Positions 33,273 to 46,356 of a stretch of 64,000 nt of DNA are shown piece after piece. Source of the stretch: Glossina fuscipes (Eukaryota > Arthropoda > Insecta > Diptera > Glossinidae); assembly GCF_014805625.2 (NCBI RefSeq), contig NW_023998492.1:27297-91296 (forward strand). The letters are read 5' to 3'. The notes under the pieces were generated by a model, which had not been told where the DNA came from, ran no database searches, and saw nothing but the letters and a program-made list of their open reading frames with translations. The translations under genes and the position numbers were made by a program. Positions within the stretch are counted from its first letter, which is position 1. Each line of letters opens with the position of its first letter.

Positions 33273-36200
33273 TGGCAACTCTGTCGCGCGGTATAGTCGT
33301 ATATATTTTGTTTCGGCAATTAATATTTTAATTTTTTGTTGAATTTCGTGGCTATTCTGCCCTATAGTATGTGATTTTATAATATACTTTGAGAAGAAAG
33401 TGAGTGAATTCAAAGTAAAAGAAATATTTTTCTTTTACGCTTTGATTCATTTGATTTTTGCAAACAAAAATTTTGACCTCTAATAAAAATCTCTCTTTTT
33501 TTTTTTTTTGTTTTCTCTCTTTTTCTCTGTTATTTTTTTGCTGTTTAGAGTTTGTATTGCTAGTGATCTCTCGTTACAGTGTCAACCTAACAGAGAAGTT
33601 TTCCACAAATTGGTTGATAAATATTTNNNNNNNNNNNNNNNNNNNNNNNNNNNNNNNNNNNNNNNNNNNNNNNNNNNNNNNNNNNNNNNNNNNNNNNNNN
33701 NNNNNNNNNNNNNNNNNNNNNNNNNNNNNNNNNNNNNNNNNNNNNNNNNNNNNNNNNNNNNNNNNNNNNNNNNNNNNNNNNNNNNNNNNNNNNNNNNNNN
33801 NNNNNNNNNNNNNNNNNNNNNNNNNNNNNNNNNNNNNNNNNNNNNNNNNNNNNNNNNNNNNNNNNNNNNNNNNNNNNNNNNNNNNNNNNNNNNNNNNNNN
33901 NNNNNNNNNNNNNNNNNNNNNNNNNNNNNNNNNNNNNNNNNNNNNNNNNNNNNNNNNNNNNNNNNNNNNNNNNNNNNNNNNNNNNNNNNNNNNNNNNNNN
34001 NNNNNNNNNNNNNNNNNNNNNNNNNNTATTGAAAGCTTATTGGCATCGTTCTACAATACATTAAATCTAGCTATTGCTGCATCTGTTCTGATCAAGCATT
34101 GTCGACCTCGAAGCAGGTGTCCTCCGTGGTTTAATAAGACAATTAAATATCACAAGAATAGAAAAAACTCGCTATTCAAAAAATATTCGAAAAGTGGCTC
34201 TGCGCTCGACTATGTCGCTTACTCGGTGGCGAGGCATAGATTTAACTCCCTCAACCATTATTATTACTGCAGATAGCTTCAGTTCATTAAATCCTCTCTG
34301 TTTGCTAATCCTAAATTCTTCTTTAAATTTGTTAACTCTAAAAGAAAAATTTCCACATATCCCCCTCATGTTTCTTTTAATGGCTCTGGTTCCTCGGCTG
34401 ATTTGGAAATCTCAAATCTATTTGCTGAGTATTTCCGACGAAACTTTTCGATTGCTAATTTCGATTTATCAGCAAACTACCCATATCCTATAATTAACTC
34501 GGTTTCAATACCTAACTTGGTTATTTCGGAAGATGATGGTTTCAAAGGGTTGAGTTCTCTAAAATAGAGTTGTTCGCCTGGACCTGATGGAATTCCATCA
34601 TGTGTACTTAAATCTTGCGCTGTCAAGTTGTGTGGTGTGATCTCAAAGATTTTTAACATGTCCTTGTATTCAGGTATTTTCCCTTCATGTTGGAAGAGTA
34701 GTTTCCTTATTCCTATCCACAAGAGAGGAAGTAGACAATTTGTTGAGAACTACAGAGGCATAGCCAAGTTGAGTGTCTTGCCCAAGTTGTTCGAGCATAT
34801 TGTGACTCAGCATTTGGGCTTTGCCGTTAATTCGTATATTTCTCCGCACCAGCACGGCTTTCGGAAAGGGCGATCTACAGTCACCACCTTGTTAGAGTTT
34901 ACCTGTCATGTTTTCAAGGCTTTTTCTAGTGGCTCTCGCACAGATGTTATTTACACTGATTTAAGCAAAGCATTTGATTTGGTTAACCATAGACTGCTTA
35001 CCTTTAAACTCCAAGCCTCTGGTTTCCCACCCTACTTAATGAAATGGATAAGCTCTTATCTGCACAATAGATCTTTCAGGGTTTTGTGTAACTCCATTAC
35101 CTCGGATGAATTCTCCGTTACGTCTGGCGTACCTCAAGGAAGTCACTTAGGTCCCTTTTTATTTAGTTTATACATTAACGATCTCCCATCGGTGGTTAAT
35201 TCCAGCCAGATCTTAATGTATGCTGATGATGTGAAACTGTTTTCTTCCTTCTCTCTTGAATCGCAATCACATCAGCATCAAGGTGGTTTGGATAATTTTG
35301 TTGCATGGTGGTCTTTGAATCTCCTGAAACTAAATCTGAGTAAATGTAAGAAGCTTTCATTCTCAAGAATAAAGTCATTCATTACTCATTCATTTCATAG
35401 ATTCGCATAAGTCGGAGGACGTCGATTCGATTACAGATTTAGGCGTTCTATTTGACCATAGGTTACGTTTTAACTTGCATATTGAGCTCTCGATTAGCAA
35501 AGCTAGGGCCGCGCTTGGTTTTATAAAAAGGTGGTCCAAAGAGCTTGATAATCCCTACATTACGAAAAGGCTGTACATATGTTTGGTTAGACCCATACTC
35601 GAGTATGCCTCAGTTGTGTGGTCTCCTTCATATAGGTGCTACGTAGATTCAATTTGATCTGTTCAAAAGCAATTCTTGCTGTTTGCCCTTAGAAATCTGG
35701 GTTGGGATCCGATTGTCTCTCTTCCTCCGTATGAAAATAGGTTGCTTCTGCTGTCCCTACCGTCTCTTGAGAAACGTAGATTTGTTCTTGGCGATTCCTT
35801 TCTAATTAAAGTAATAAATGGTGCTATTGACTCGCCTTCATTACTTGGTGAAATAAGCTTTAATGTCCCTAACCGCTTCTCTAGGCACTTTATCTTGGTT
35901 AAGCTTAATCAGTGTAAATTTAATTATGAGCTGCTCAATCCGCTCAGAGTCGTTTGCAAGAACCTAGATGACGTCTACCACTTATTCTCGTTATCGGACT
36001 CTTTAAAGTCCATTAAAGCAACATTGCTTAATACGCGCGATTTACCTATGTCGTATTTAAACTAGTTTTTATCCTTAAAAAGTCGTTATGTTTCGAAAGT
36101 GAATTATTGTCAATTTATTATCGGTTGCCAGGCTTATGCATGTTTGGGCTTATGGGTTCATTTGCAATTTGGTCCTGTACCGGTTGTAAGTGTGCTCCTA

Positions 36201-36377
36201 TGCTGATAGTTTACATGCTTTTTTTTTCTTTCTTCTTATTTGTTTTATTATGGTTATACTCAATTTTATTGTTAATTAATATTAGTTTTGCATTAAGAGC
36301 CTATTGAACTCGACTGTTATTTGTTTAGTTCAGTTTCTAGTATAAGTGGAATAAATAAAATAAATAAATAAATAAAC
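33273..36377 (+). mobile_element. Jockey/CR1-type LINE copy with full RT domain and TAAA tail, interrupted by an assembly gap
   Basis: After the N gap, ORF2 reads 'RCPPWFNKTIKYHKNRK', 'SPGPDGIPSCVLKSCA', 'WKSSFLIPIHKRG', 'ENYRGIAKLSVLPKLFE', 'HQHGFRKGRST', 'TDLSKAFDLVNH', 'TSGVPQGSHLGPFLF' and the RT active site YADD (35219-35230). Then come 'LGVLFDHRLRF', 'LDNPYITKRLYICLVRP' and a C-terminus near 36065. Stops interrupt it at about 34277, 34566 and 35656, and a frame change lies near 35390; otherwise it is well kept, so the copy is fairly young. No RNase H follows. The 3' UTR ends in TAAA repeats (36349-36377). The proposed 5' end at 33273 is based on a match to 63888-64000. Confidence 0.8.
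33627..34026. other. Assembly gap (400 N)
   Basis: Run of N lying between the presumed 5' leader of the LINE copy and its RT domain; missing endonuclease sequence would fall here. Confidence 0.99.
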
Positions 36378-36532
36378 ACTTTCAATGCTTTTTGTTATTT
36401 CGAAGGACTATTTTTCACGTTTTAACCGTATCGCGAGCTTCTGCAAAAGAAAATACGTCGCGGGTGTTATAGCAGCTACTCGTCCGTCCCTAACCGTTTC
36501 ACGTCGCAAGGGAGAGTGTCCTCCTGTCCTTC

Positions 36533-36606
36533 AGGGATAACGACTAGGCCAAGCCAGCCATCCCTCTATCATTCATTGAGGGATGACGACTAAGCTAAGC
36601 CAGCCA
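36533..36606. repeat. 27-bp direct repeat (period ~46 bp) with a hairpin between
   Basis: 'GGATAACGACTAGGCCAAGC' at about 36535 recurs as 'GGATGACGACTAAGCTAAGC' at 36581, both ending in CAGCCA. CATCCCTC (36559-36566) pairs with GAGGGATG (36578-36585). Lies just beyond the LINE tail. Confidence 0.6.
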
Positions 36607-36622
36607 ATTTTAAATATAAAAT

Positions 36623-36720
36623 TTATTTTTTTTTTTTTTTTTTTTTTATTTTTATTTTATTTTTTATTTATTTTATATTTTATATGTATATATACGTTAT
36701 ATATATAATATATATAAATC
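36623..36720. repeat. Poly-T and AT low-complexity run
   Basis: About 23 T in a row followed by TTTTA/ATATAT repeats. Confidence 0.9.
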
Positions 36721-36899
36721 TAAATGTTCATAACAAAAATTGGAATAAAAATACCAATTTCTATCGTTTTTATTATAAATTTTACCTCATCCACTTTTAT
36801 GTGACTACAAACAAAAAAAACTTTGTTCGTTTACGATTTTAATCTGCGAGAAGTAGCATTTATTCCAAACGTTCGACATTTTAATGTATTTAAAATTTC

Positions 36900-37800
36900 T
36901 TATACCCTACAACACTTGTGGTGCGAAGGTGTACGTCTTATTTTCTTGCTTATAACCTACCGAAATTTTTGAGATATTTTGACGGATTTTGGCATAGGGA
37001 GGTGTTTGGACGCTATTGAACATCATTCGAAAAAGACCATACTTTCAACTACTTCTTCGGCTACATTTCATATAAAGGCTTATTTTGAAAGGTAGTTTAT
37101 ATGAATATCTAGGTCTAGGATAGTTAATGACGTGCTGGGACTCACTGTAGCTTCTTACTTGGTTTTTACAATTTACTTTACACTACTTAATCTATCACAA
37201 TGGCCGTTCTTCTCTCCGAGCCCTCTTATTTGATATCTTTATCGTTGGGATTATTATTAACAAAAATTTAATTTATCACGTCATGACGACCGCCACATTT
37301 GATTTAGAACTGACGCAACGAGTTTGTCGTATTTCATTCTCCAAGTGATTTCATTTGTATCTTCTGGCGTCCGCCACATTTAATTCAAAATTAGTACATT
37401 TGTAAACAGATTTTCATATGAAAGATATACAGAATAATTCTCACCAATCTTTCGAGTATTAACTTGAATACGTCAAGAAAGTGGAAAGAGGAAAATTTGA
37501 TCTCTTGAAATTTGGAGTGGGTGGGATGATTTTTTATATTTCTGAATATGAATAGTAAGAAGTAAATTTAGACAATTCTTTCGTTTCTTTTTCCACAATT
37601 TGTGGGCAATGAGCAAAACCCACAAACGTTTGTTTGGTCCACGCTTTACTAGGAGCTTGTTCCTGACATACTTATATTTCAGTATCCACTAGCGTCACAC
37701 AACTTCCAATGTTTCTATCAAATTTGAAATTGATGTCGCATAGATATCTCTCCTAATTTGCTCGGCTGTTTCCGCTAATACAATTACTGTTTTGATTCCA
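36900..37800. repeat. Dispersed repeat copy, long but diverged
   Basis: Opens with 'TATACCCTACAACACTTGTG' and 'TTTTTGAGATATTTTGACGG', has 'CTCTCCGAGCCCTCTTATTT' (shared with 24.7 kb) and 'CTTCCAATGTTTCTATCAAA' with 'TTTGAAATTGATGTCGCA' (shared in order with 26.95 kb). Confidence 0.5.
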
Positions 37801-40800
37801 AGATACACTCAGCAAAGAGCATCCCTACCTAATTGAAAAGAATTCAACTTTAATTCCTTTTTTCAATTTCTAACCTGCCAGGACAAGCTCGGCGTAGAGT
37901 ACCAACACTTAATTGATTCTTTAAATGACAAATTTTAAGCTTACAATCCACTTTTCTACCGCCAGAATAATTAAGAATATTCACAAAAATGCTTATTCTA
38001 GAGCAATTAAATTATAAGCATAACTTATTGGTAATTTAATGAATTTTTGTTTTTTAAAAAAAAAGCAAATACAGCATTTTCGTAAGCGTGCCATTCGATT
38101 TTGGTTTTCGTTTAATTTCTTTTTGTTTGTTTGTGTGTTATTTGGTTTTTGTGAATGCACTCTACGCTATGCTTGTATTACAGTACTCAAATTCATTTCG
38201 AGCTGATATTGTGCAGAAACATTATATGTGTAACATGCAACATTTCGCTAGCAACATTTACGCAGCTAAGTACTTACCGTTCCGACACATCCAGTATAAA
38301 CAAACGATATGAAAATTTGTACGAAAGATTAAAAGAACTGCAATGAGCACATTTACTGAAGTTGATGTACTATGAATGCATAAGAGAAAAGTGGGTAACA
38401 AATGTGATACGTTTTGCAGAGCCAGGGAAGATCGTGGTAACAGTAATGGAACTAAAACAAAAAGGAAAAAAATGATTCGAGAATTTTCGAAATTTTTAAC
38501 GAAGCATAACAAGTTACAATCGGCTCACATGCAAAAAGTACCAAGGAAAAGATACACAATCGTCCGCATTCCTTGGTTTCTTCGGATTTGTCCGAGTTTT
38601 TTTTAATAAAAAGAAAAATGCGAACATACGAATATAGCATGGAAGCGGTCACCAAATGTTAGGTGTAGCAATGAAGTGTCTATAGTGATCGATAGTCCAT
38701 AACGTTCGATGATGAATCGGTTACTGTTAAAAAACGAGGAGGAAACGTGAAAGAAAAAGTCAGACGTTTGTTTGTTTTCATGCGTGCGTGAAGCAAGATT
38801 TTATGGTCAAATTGTAATCATGCAGTCTTTATCAAAACAATGGATGAGAACTATTAAGAAAGCATTTCCACTTCATATGTAATCATAAGAAAAAATTTCT
38901 ACAATGAGGAATACTGTACAATGTTCATATGTATATTTTGAGCAGTAAAAAATTAACTCTTTTATCATATTATTCAAAAAAGGAAGGAAATTAGACGACT
39001 GTCTATTTTCTTTTGTTTTTCGTGCAGAAAGCAAAAATTTAGATTTTTGATGTTAAGAGTAAGTCTATTATCGGATACCCAACAGTGTAAAGACAAGCAT
39101 TAATTATGACAATATGACCTAAAAACTGAAAACTCGACGACACATTGAAAAAAAATGATCGCATTTAATGCAAAAGCCTTTGCTACGAAGTATTTAAAGC
39201 TTATTTCCAGAGGATATAGACGAACCCTAAAGTCGAAATCAATCGTTAACACATCGAAGGGTGCGCTCAGCTTTGTACGCGTATTCTGGTATGTAATAGA
39301 CGTTTGAAATCTGAACACACGTTGTAAATATACGTTAGAGGTTAGCAAAAAAAGAAACATCAAAGAAACAAATTGAATTCATTGATTTTCATAGAATTTT
39401 CTTATTTTTAAAATCCAACAAATGACGTGAAACGGTTTAATATTTTAGATTGGAATTTTTAAGCTCACAACGCCTGAATAGTTAAAAAATAATTTCCTTT
39501 ATGCATCGTATTGAGTATAAGGAACAGACAAAAACCAAAAAAGGAATTCATTATGCAAAGTAAAGCATGCGAGGTATGAAAGCTCTCGTACTATTCCGAT
39601 TAACAGGAAGAAGAAATTGCCCACCGTCTGCTTAAGGTTGATATTAGTTTACCTAATGCATGGCTTTACTTTGTCCGTAGCTAAGACAAGTAAATGCTGC
39701 CTGAACGCATATCTTATCTTATCTCGCAAGAATTGTTATGCTGTCTCCTCAGCCTTCCTCGAGTAAATGCACCCGCCTCTGTGGTGTGCCTCCAAGAGGT
39801 GGAGAGGTTGCGGCACGAAGAAAATTTTACTAATGAAATTTACAATAAAGTTAGATTTAATACTTTTTTGCTTTAAAAAAATGCGACCGGTTAAGCCGTG
39901 TTCTTTCCAAAAGTGGCTTAAGAAATCTTTCCGAAAGCAAACAACAGTTATTTGATTGATTTGGTTGTTTCTCAAAAAATCAAAAATTCTCCCTATTTAA
40001 TCAAGTTATGCATGTATTTATAGTTTTACTTATAAGCAAAGCAAAGAACAAATTAGATTGCTTTGACTTAATTCCGTTAGAAAAGCTTCCATTTATCATC
40101 ATTTTATTCAAAAGAGAACAAATGCACTATTTCATCCCTACTATCAATCTCACTCTTTTAACCGACTCTCTCAAGCTTATTGCAATACGAGTAAAGGTTT
40201 TTTCTACTCGCTAAGCACAAACACATACTTGTTACAAATCACTTGCTCAGGGGAAAACGAATACAGAAGAATCGCGATATAATATTAAAGCGATTTAAAA
40301 AAGTTGTAAAACTTTACTAATCAAATTGTTGGGCTAAAATATATTATTAGTTTTTGACCAACCATTTGTTACCTTGTTATACTATGTTGCTTTTGCCAGA
40401 TAATTCAACTAGAACTGAGAAATTTTAAATAACTCGTTTTTCTGGGGATCGACGACCTTTTACACGCAAGGAGCCAAGCGACTCGCATCAAAGTAACAAA
40501 AAGCTATGATCTCGTCAGAAGGCACAAGAGTCACCTCTAAAAAAGTATTTTGAAACCTCTCTTAAGGGATAAAAATCCGAAGACAATCTTTTTAATTCCT
40601 GAAAACCTATTCTGCTACACAAGTGGTGTCCATTGTCCTTGACAATAGTTTAATAGCCCCGTACAGTAGAATTGACCTGAAAAATCTTTAAGCCCGTTAT
40701 CGCAGCAGATATTCTCAAACATTCGTGACTTTCTGAGAACTTAGTACACTTTGGTTTATTGAAACCTTTCGAATCTGCGTCGAGCTTAGTTAGTCTGGAG

Positions 40801-41069
40801 TAGGAATACGAAAATTTGTAAGACTGTGGCTTCGCGCCGTTCCATATCCTCCTATAATTTCCGAAAGTTTACACAATAAGTCTTTCCAACATCCTATCTT
40901 TAGAAATTTTATTGCTTGTTAAGGTCCTATACACGAATGTACAACCACATGTGCGTGTTCCAGATATTATTTAAATTCTTCAAGCAATTGAGCCGTTGCT
41001 TCAAAAAGAGAATGGGAGAATATGCCGTCTGCTGAAAATAAATTTCACCTTCATGAATATTTAATATAG
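37801..41069. other. Stretch without recognisable genes
   Basis: Short overlapping ORFs around 38.1-38.6, 39.7-40.2 kb lack family features or consistent coding on one strand. Sequence at 40.4-41.0 kb is less AT-rich and may be decayed LINE sequence preceding the fragment below, but I could not align it convincingly. Confidence 0.4.
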
Positions 41070-41560
41070 TTGGCGTAGTGTTATATAATACATATTGAAC
41101 TCTCTATTAGTAAACTTAGATAAGCACTCGGTTTCATATAACAATGGTCGAAGCAATTTCAAGATCCGTACATTGCATTGGTAAGACCTTCACTTGAATA
41201 CACCTCATATCATGTGTTATTTTGATTTGATGTAGCCACTATTGAATCAGCTCAAAGACATTTCTTACTTATTGCGTTTGTCGTCAAGCTTCATTAACGT
41301 CTTATGAAAGCAAATCACTGGTAATAGCTTTACCTTCCCCGCATAAGCGTATGTTTGCTTTTCAGGCAAGCTAATGAATAGCATAGTAGATAGCCCAGCC
41401 GTTTTACTACTACCTTATCTTCACGTCGGGCTCGATACAAACCATAAGAGACTCTCTATGTAGTTCGGACAATCTGCGTTCTTAGCAGCACATAAAACTA
41501 ATTAATTCATGTGTTAAAATTAACTAGTATGGTCTTGAAGTAAGGATTATCAAACTTTTG
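41070..41560 (+). mobile_element. C-terminal fragment of the Jockey/CR1-type LINE family
   Basis: Read in several frames the piece gives 'YIELSISKL', 'QWSKQFQDPYIA', 'LVRPSLEYTSY', 'ALPSPHKRMFAFQ', 'NSIVDSPAVLL' and 'CSSDNLRS', which follow in order the C-terminal part of the 34-36 kb copy ('HIELSISKARAALGF', 'LDNPYI', 'LVRPILEYASV', 'SLPSLEKRRFVLG', 'NGAIDSPSLL', 'LSDSLKS'). Many stops and frameshifts and one small deletion make it older than that copy. No TAAA tail is seen. Confidence 0.7.
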
Positions 41561-42042
41561 CAGGCTTGCGGTTTCTTAGGGCTCACTTGCGCCCCAATGC
41601 TAACTGGTCTGTAACTTTCCTAATGTGAAGCAACCATAACTTTCCCTTACTACCATATTAGTATCATTCCTCTTATGCAGTAGTTTATTTTTCTTCTCCA
41701 TAATATAATTTAATAGAGATCGTAGTTAGGTAATCCACTGTATACGTAAGCTTATATAGTATAACTCTCTTATTATATGTATATCCATAATTTATTTGAA
41801 ATACAAGGATTGTAGCTGAATTGAAACGAAATAATTAAATTAACATATAATCCCTTGGTTTCTTGCAGAGTTGGTAACTGATTTCTTTAGTTGTATTTTC
41901 CAATATCAAACAATGTGAGATCATAAGAAACAAGTCCACATAGATCTGGTGTTTCTCCCATCTCATTTAAATGTTACTGTTGCCCATCTTCCGGGTCAAA
42001 GCGAGAAAGTACCTTGTTGACTTTATATCTTTGAGTCACCCT

Positions 42043-42622
42043 GTAAATATTATTTACTACCACTGTTGCCCGATTGAAACCTTTATTTGTTGCAAAGATA
42101 GTAACGACACGAACGTCATTTGTCAGTTGTAGGATTATAGCTTTCGACTGTTGGAGTGGGCCACCCAACAACATAAATTAGATCACTGTACGTGCAAATC
42201 CTCACACAATATCGACCATTATTCATGGGTACATGAATTCCATCGCTTGATAACAAGACCATAACATTCTGCATTTTTCAAATAGCTGTTTAAGAATTAA
42301 TGAGTAATTATTCCATTCCATAATTCTGCAGTATATTTAAACGGTGTTGTTTATTCAGTGGGTTAATATTTAAACGGACTTTATTTGAAAACAGCAGAAT
42401 GTTATGGTCCTGTTAGTACGCAATGAAATTACATTGCACCAATGAATAATGGTGGATATGGTGTTGAGATTTGCACATATAATGATCTAATTTCTGCTGT
42501 TGGTGGGTGGCTTCTCCAACAGTCGAAAACTATAATCCTGTAACTGACAAACGGCGCTCGTGTCGGGATATCCTTGCCACAAACAAAGGTTTTAATCGGC
42601 CAACAATGGCAGAAAATAACAT
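42043..42622. repeat. Long inverted repeat: two ~230-bp arms, 121-bp spacer
   Basis: The left arm (42043-42272) is matched in reverse complement by the right arm (42394-42622). Shared landmarks include 'GCAGAATGTTATGGTC', 'CATGAATAATGGT' versus 'CAATGAATAATGGT', 'AGTGATCTAATTT' versus 'AATGATCTAATTT', 'CAACAGTCGAAA', 'ACTGACAAA' and 'AAAGGTTT-AATCGG'. I estimate about 80% identity by eye. Transcription through it would give a long hairpin RNA. The arms could also be a foldback transposon; no short-end hallmark or target duplication was found. Confidence 0.75.
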
Positions 42623-45600
42623 CTACCCCATCTATCGTCATTCACTTTTGATACAGAAATTAATTTCTTTCTGGAAACATAGTCGACTTTTTTCTTCTTT
42701 CTTTCTTTTATGCGCTCTATACCGCCGACGAGAAACACATGGAACATTTCGTTGGTATGTTCTATTCCTATTTTGCACCTTTCGTTTCGTCCAGTTACTC
42801 TTATTAGATGAGATTTAAAGACTTCTTTTAGAAATTGACTACATTTGTGATTTTCTCTGAGCGGATGTTCAACAACAGTGTGATTTGTCAAGAATTCTGT
42901 ACTGACAAGAGGAAAACGTATCTGGCTCATGTCGTCGTGTTTGAACCAATTTATTGCGGCCATATAAGGGCTCTCTGCAGATTTTATTAAATACTGTTCG
43001 TTCTTTATCAATTCCTGGATCTGAACACAATGTTTTAGAAAATTTCAATTTCTTCTGATGTGAAATTGATGAAAAAAGCAACCTACGTTGTGTTCATAGA
43101 ATGCTAATTGAAGAGCAGAACTAACTTGGTTTGAAAATTTTTAGTTTTTTCTAGAATGTATCCCTTACTAAATTTTTATAAAAATTAGCAAATATGTCGT
43201 CATGTAGTGATGGCTATGACATTTTAACTTGAACTGCCACCATGCCTTTTCCTATTATATATAATTATATAATAAAGCTTATCACGCAGTCTTTAAAGCT
43301 TTTTATAATAAATTTCTGTCGTCACATTACATGCGTTATGAAAGGCGAATCATAAATTTTTGCGTCCTAATCGGTATCGTTCAATTTGTTTCTTATCTCT
43401 CCTTGTCGAATGATTACTTGTAAATGGGATGAAAATAGAATGAAATTGTCGAACGACTATAAAAGACATTGAGAAGGTGAAAATTTAATACCAGACATAT
43501 CCTCTGCTCCTAAATTAATGTAATAAATATACAAAAGATAGAAAAACATCATCATTTCCAGCATTTTTTCTTTTTTGCGAAAAGGATTTTTAATTTGCTC
43601 CTATCAACACAGGCGGTATGAGAATAAATTATTGCCAAATAATTGGGTTTAAAGTAGCATCAGGGCCTATTCTGCTATGGAACATTAAAATGCAGCGATT
43701 CTATTGCACTGGAAACCTAACCACACTCGGTTGATCTTCAACCTTTATGATTGAGTTATTTCAATACCTCTTCAAATTACGTTAACAACAATTAAGTCGC
43801 CAAGATATATTTATGATGAAGTCGAGCCACCCTTTGCAAGAATGCATAACTGAAAGAAAGGAAATGCCTATTTCTAGAACCACATCTGCAAAAATTTTAA
43901 TACTACTTTACCAGCAAATTGTCCCACTCGAAAACAACTTTTTCGGCCCAGGCTACTTTTGAGAAACTCGACACATTGCTCTTTCACCCAAACATTCTCA
44001 AAATGCGGTGAAGTAATCCGAGGCAACGCCGAACGCAAGCTAATGCACGTAGATGAGTTCACAGTCTATATCCGAAGAAAAATCAAAGAACTATAGGACA
44101 GAGTAATTAGGTATTAGTTGTAATGAGTGGTGTTGTACCACTTACCTTTCGATCGACGCGCATGTTCTTTATGTTACCAAGAAATATATTGCTGCAGTCA
44201 TGGTTTTCTCGTTTCTTCTTTGCGAACGATTCAAGATCATTTATGTAATTATTCTTGGATAAATCTGTAAATGGTATAAAAAATATGAATGATTCAGATT
44301 TAAACCATTTAAGAATATGTATAAAATATTCCACACCGTTCAATATGTGAGCACAGACCTAATGGACGGGCACATGTTTATTGGGAGTTATTGCTTCTCT
44401 CGTGAACTGAAGTATGGATTAGGAAGCCATGTTTAATGGGAGGTAATAAGCGTTGATGAATTGAAAAATCTTACACTAATAGCAAATACTTACATTGACC
44501 TGGCTGGTAACTGTTTACACTTTATATATATATATATATATGTATATATATAATTTGTATTTGGACTATGAGAACAAAAGCTTGTCGCTACGGTGAGGAA
44601 TTACTGCGTTTTAGTAGCTATAAAGACCTAAACTTCTTGAAAATTTTGTATGAGTTTTGTTTACTTGAAACTTTATAACTTTTATATTGTTTGCACTGGA
44701 TGATGAAATTGTGGTGCTTAACGAGCTCTCCTCCTTTTTTAATAAAGATACATTTCTTAAATACCGATCTTTCCCCAAGTTTTCCAATGAAAGGTGAAAG
44801 GTCACGCCGTACTTATCAAACGAATGTTCAAAAGTCCACGCAAAATTTTTCCATCATTTTAACGCTGCCACGGTTTTAACTACAACTTCAGAAACCTTGT
44901 TAATCTTTGAAAACCGTACCTTTAGAGGTGGGATTGCAGATTAAGTGCGAAATAAAAAACACACAGACATCGAGTACATTGACAGCATTGAAAATGCATG
45001 AATAGAATATAAGGTTTTTAAGTATTTTAGACAAAAGAAGAAATCGCTCAACGTTTCGCTAGGCGTTGCCAGGATTAGCATGTCATAATTTATATTAAGT
45101 TTAAAAGTTGTGTCTCAGCTTTTTGTTTTTATGTTGCCAAATTTTTTTTATATTATTTGATCTGAAATTTTGATTTATACCAAAAATATTATTTTCATAT
45201 GTTTTTATTTTCGTTTGCCAAACCGTATGGCAAAACACAGCACTCCGTTGTGTTAACCATTTGCGAACCGAAATGCCTCTTATGAGCTGGTAATGAGTTT
45301 TATAAGCAATAAGAAAACAAGGAACACGTGCGCAATAAGTAAAAGCTTAAGTGTTATTGACGTTAGTGTTATATATTTTTATTTTTTGTCACTCAGTCAC
45401 TGCACATAAAAGAAACACAAACATCTGCGGCTCTCGGATGGTTAATGAAGAATTGAGCACATCTATGAACTCCATGATCACTGTAATAAACTGGATGAAT
45501 CCAGTCTTTGATCACTAATATATTCTGAATATGGTCTGCATAAATTTTCTAATTTCGATTTTGATATTTTCTGATTAATGCAAAGAATAATGCTTTAAAA

Positions 45601-46256
45601 ACATATTTTTTTGAAGTTCTGATATTAGTCGGAATGTGAGTAAAAATAAAGTTGCCTTATTGTACAATGATCTGACCATTTTTCCCTTCTAGTGGCATCT
45701 GTTGTTGCTAGTAATATTCCCCAGTTGTAACTTCATTGGTTTACGCAGGTCACAAAGTGTTTTTTTGGCCAATCTCGTCAAACTGCACCGTGTGGTTTAA
45801 GTTTTCTCTTGTTTCATCTTTTCTACGATGTGGTTCTCAATCACTTACAAGCATTCTGGGAGTAATTAAAATATTATTATGATGTCAACATGTTTTTATA
45901 TACGCTTAAAGCTGATATGCAAGAATGACCAAATCTAATAAGCCCATTTATAATAATCTGACTAATACGGCAACCCTGTCTCAAAAGAGTGCGATTTTTT
46001 TTATTTAGCTGATAGTCAATCATGTATTAAAAATAACCGATAGAACTGCGATTCATTTTCATTACCCGAAAATAAAGTTAAATCTGTCGACCGCGAAAAG
46101 GAAAATACCATAAACTTTTTGAAATTTGCTGTTTAATCACAGTGTTTTTTTTTTTTTTTTTTTTTTTTTGTATTTGTTATGGATTGGACCTTTTAACTTA
46201 AATTTAGAACCATAATCCAGTAACTATATAGAAATCCATTGCTGATATTCATAATT
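42623..46256. other. Stretch without recognisable genes
   Basis: Only isolated ORFs of 60-140 codons without family features. Contains a (TA)n run at 44522-44552 and a 25-T run at 46147-46169 just before an assembly gap. Confidence 0.4.
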
Positions 46257-46356
46257 NNNNNNNNNNNNNNNNNNNNNNNNNNNNNNNNNNNNNNNNNNNN
46301 NNNNNNNNNNNNNNNNNNNNNNNNNNNNNNNNNNNNNNNNNNNNNNNNNNNNNNNN
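46257..46356. other. Assembly gap (100 N)
   Basis: Run of exactly 100 N, the conventional size for a gap of unknown length. Confidence 0.99.

Noticed and set aside
33458..34276. Long ORF through the 400-N gap
   Set aside because: It is open only because N has no stops; only the part after 34026 is LINE coding.
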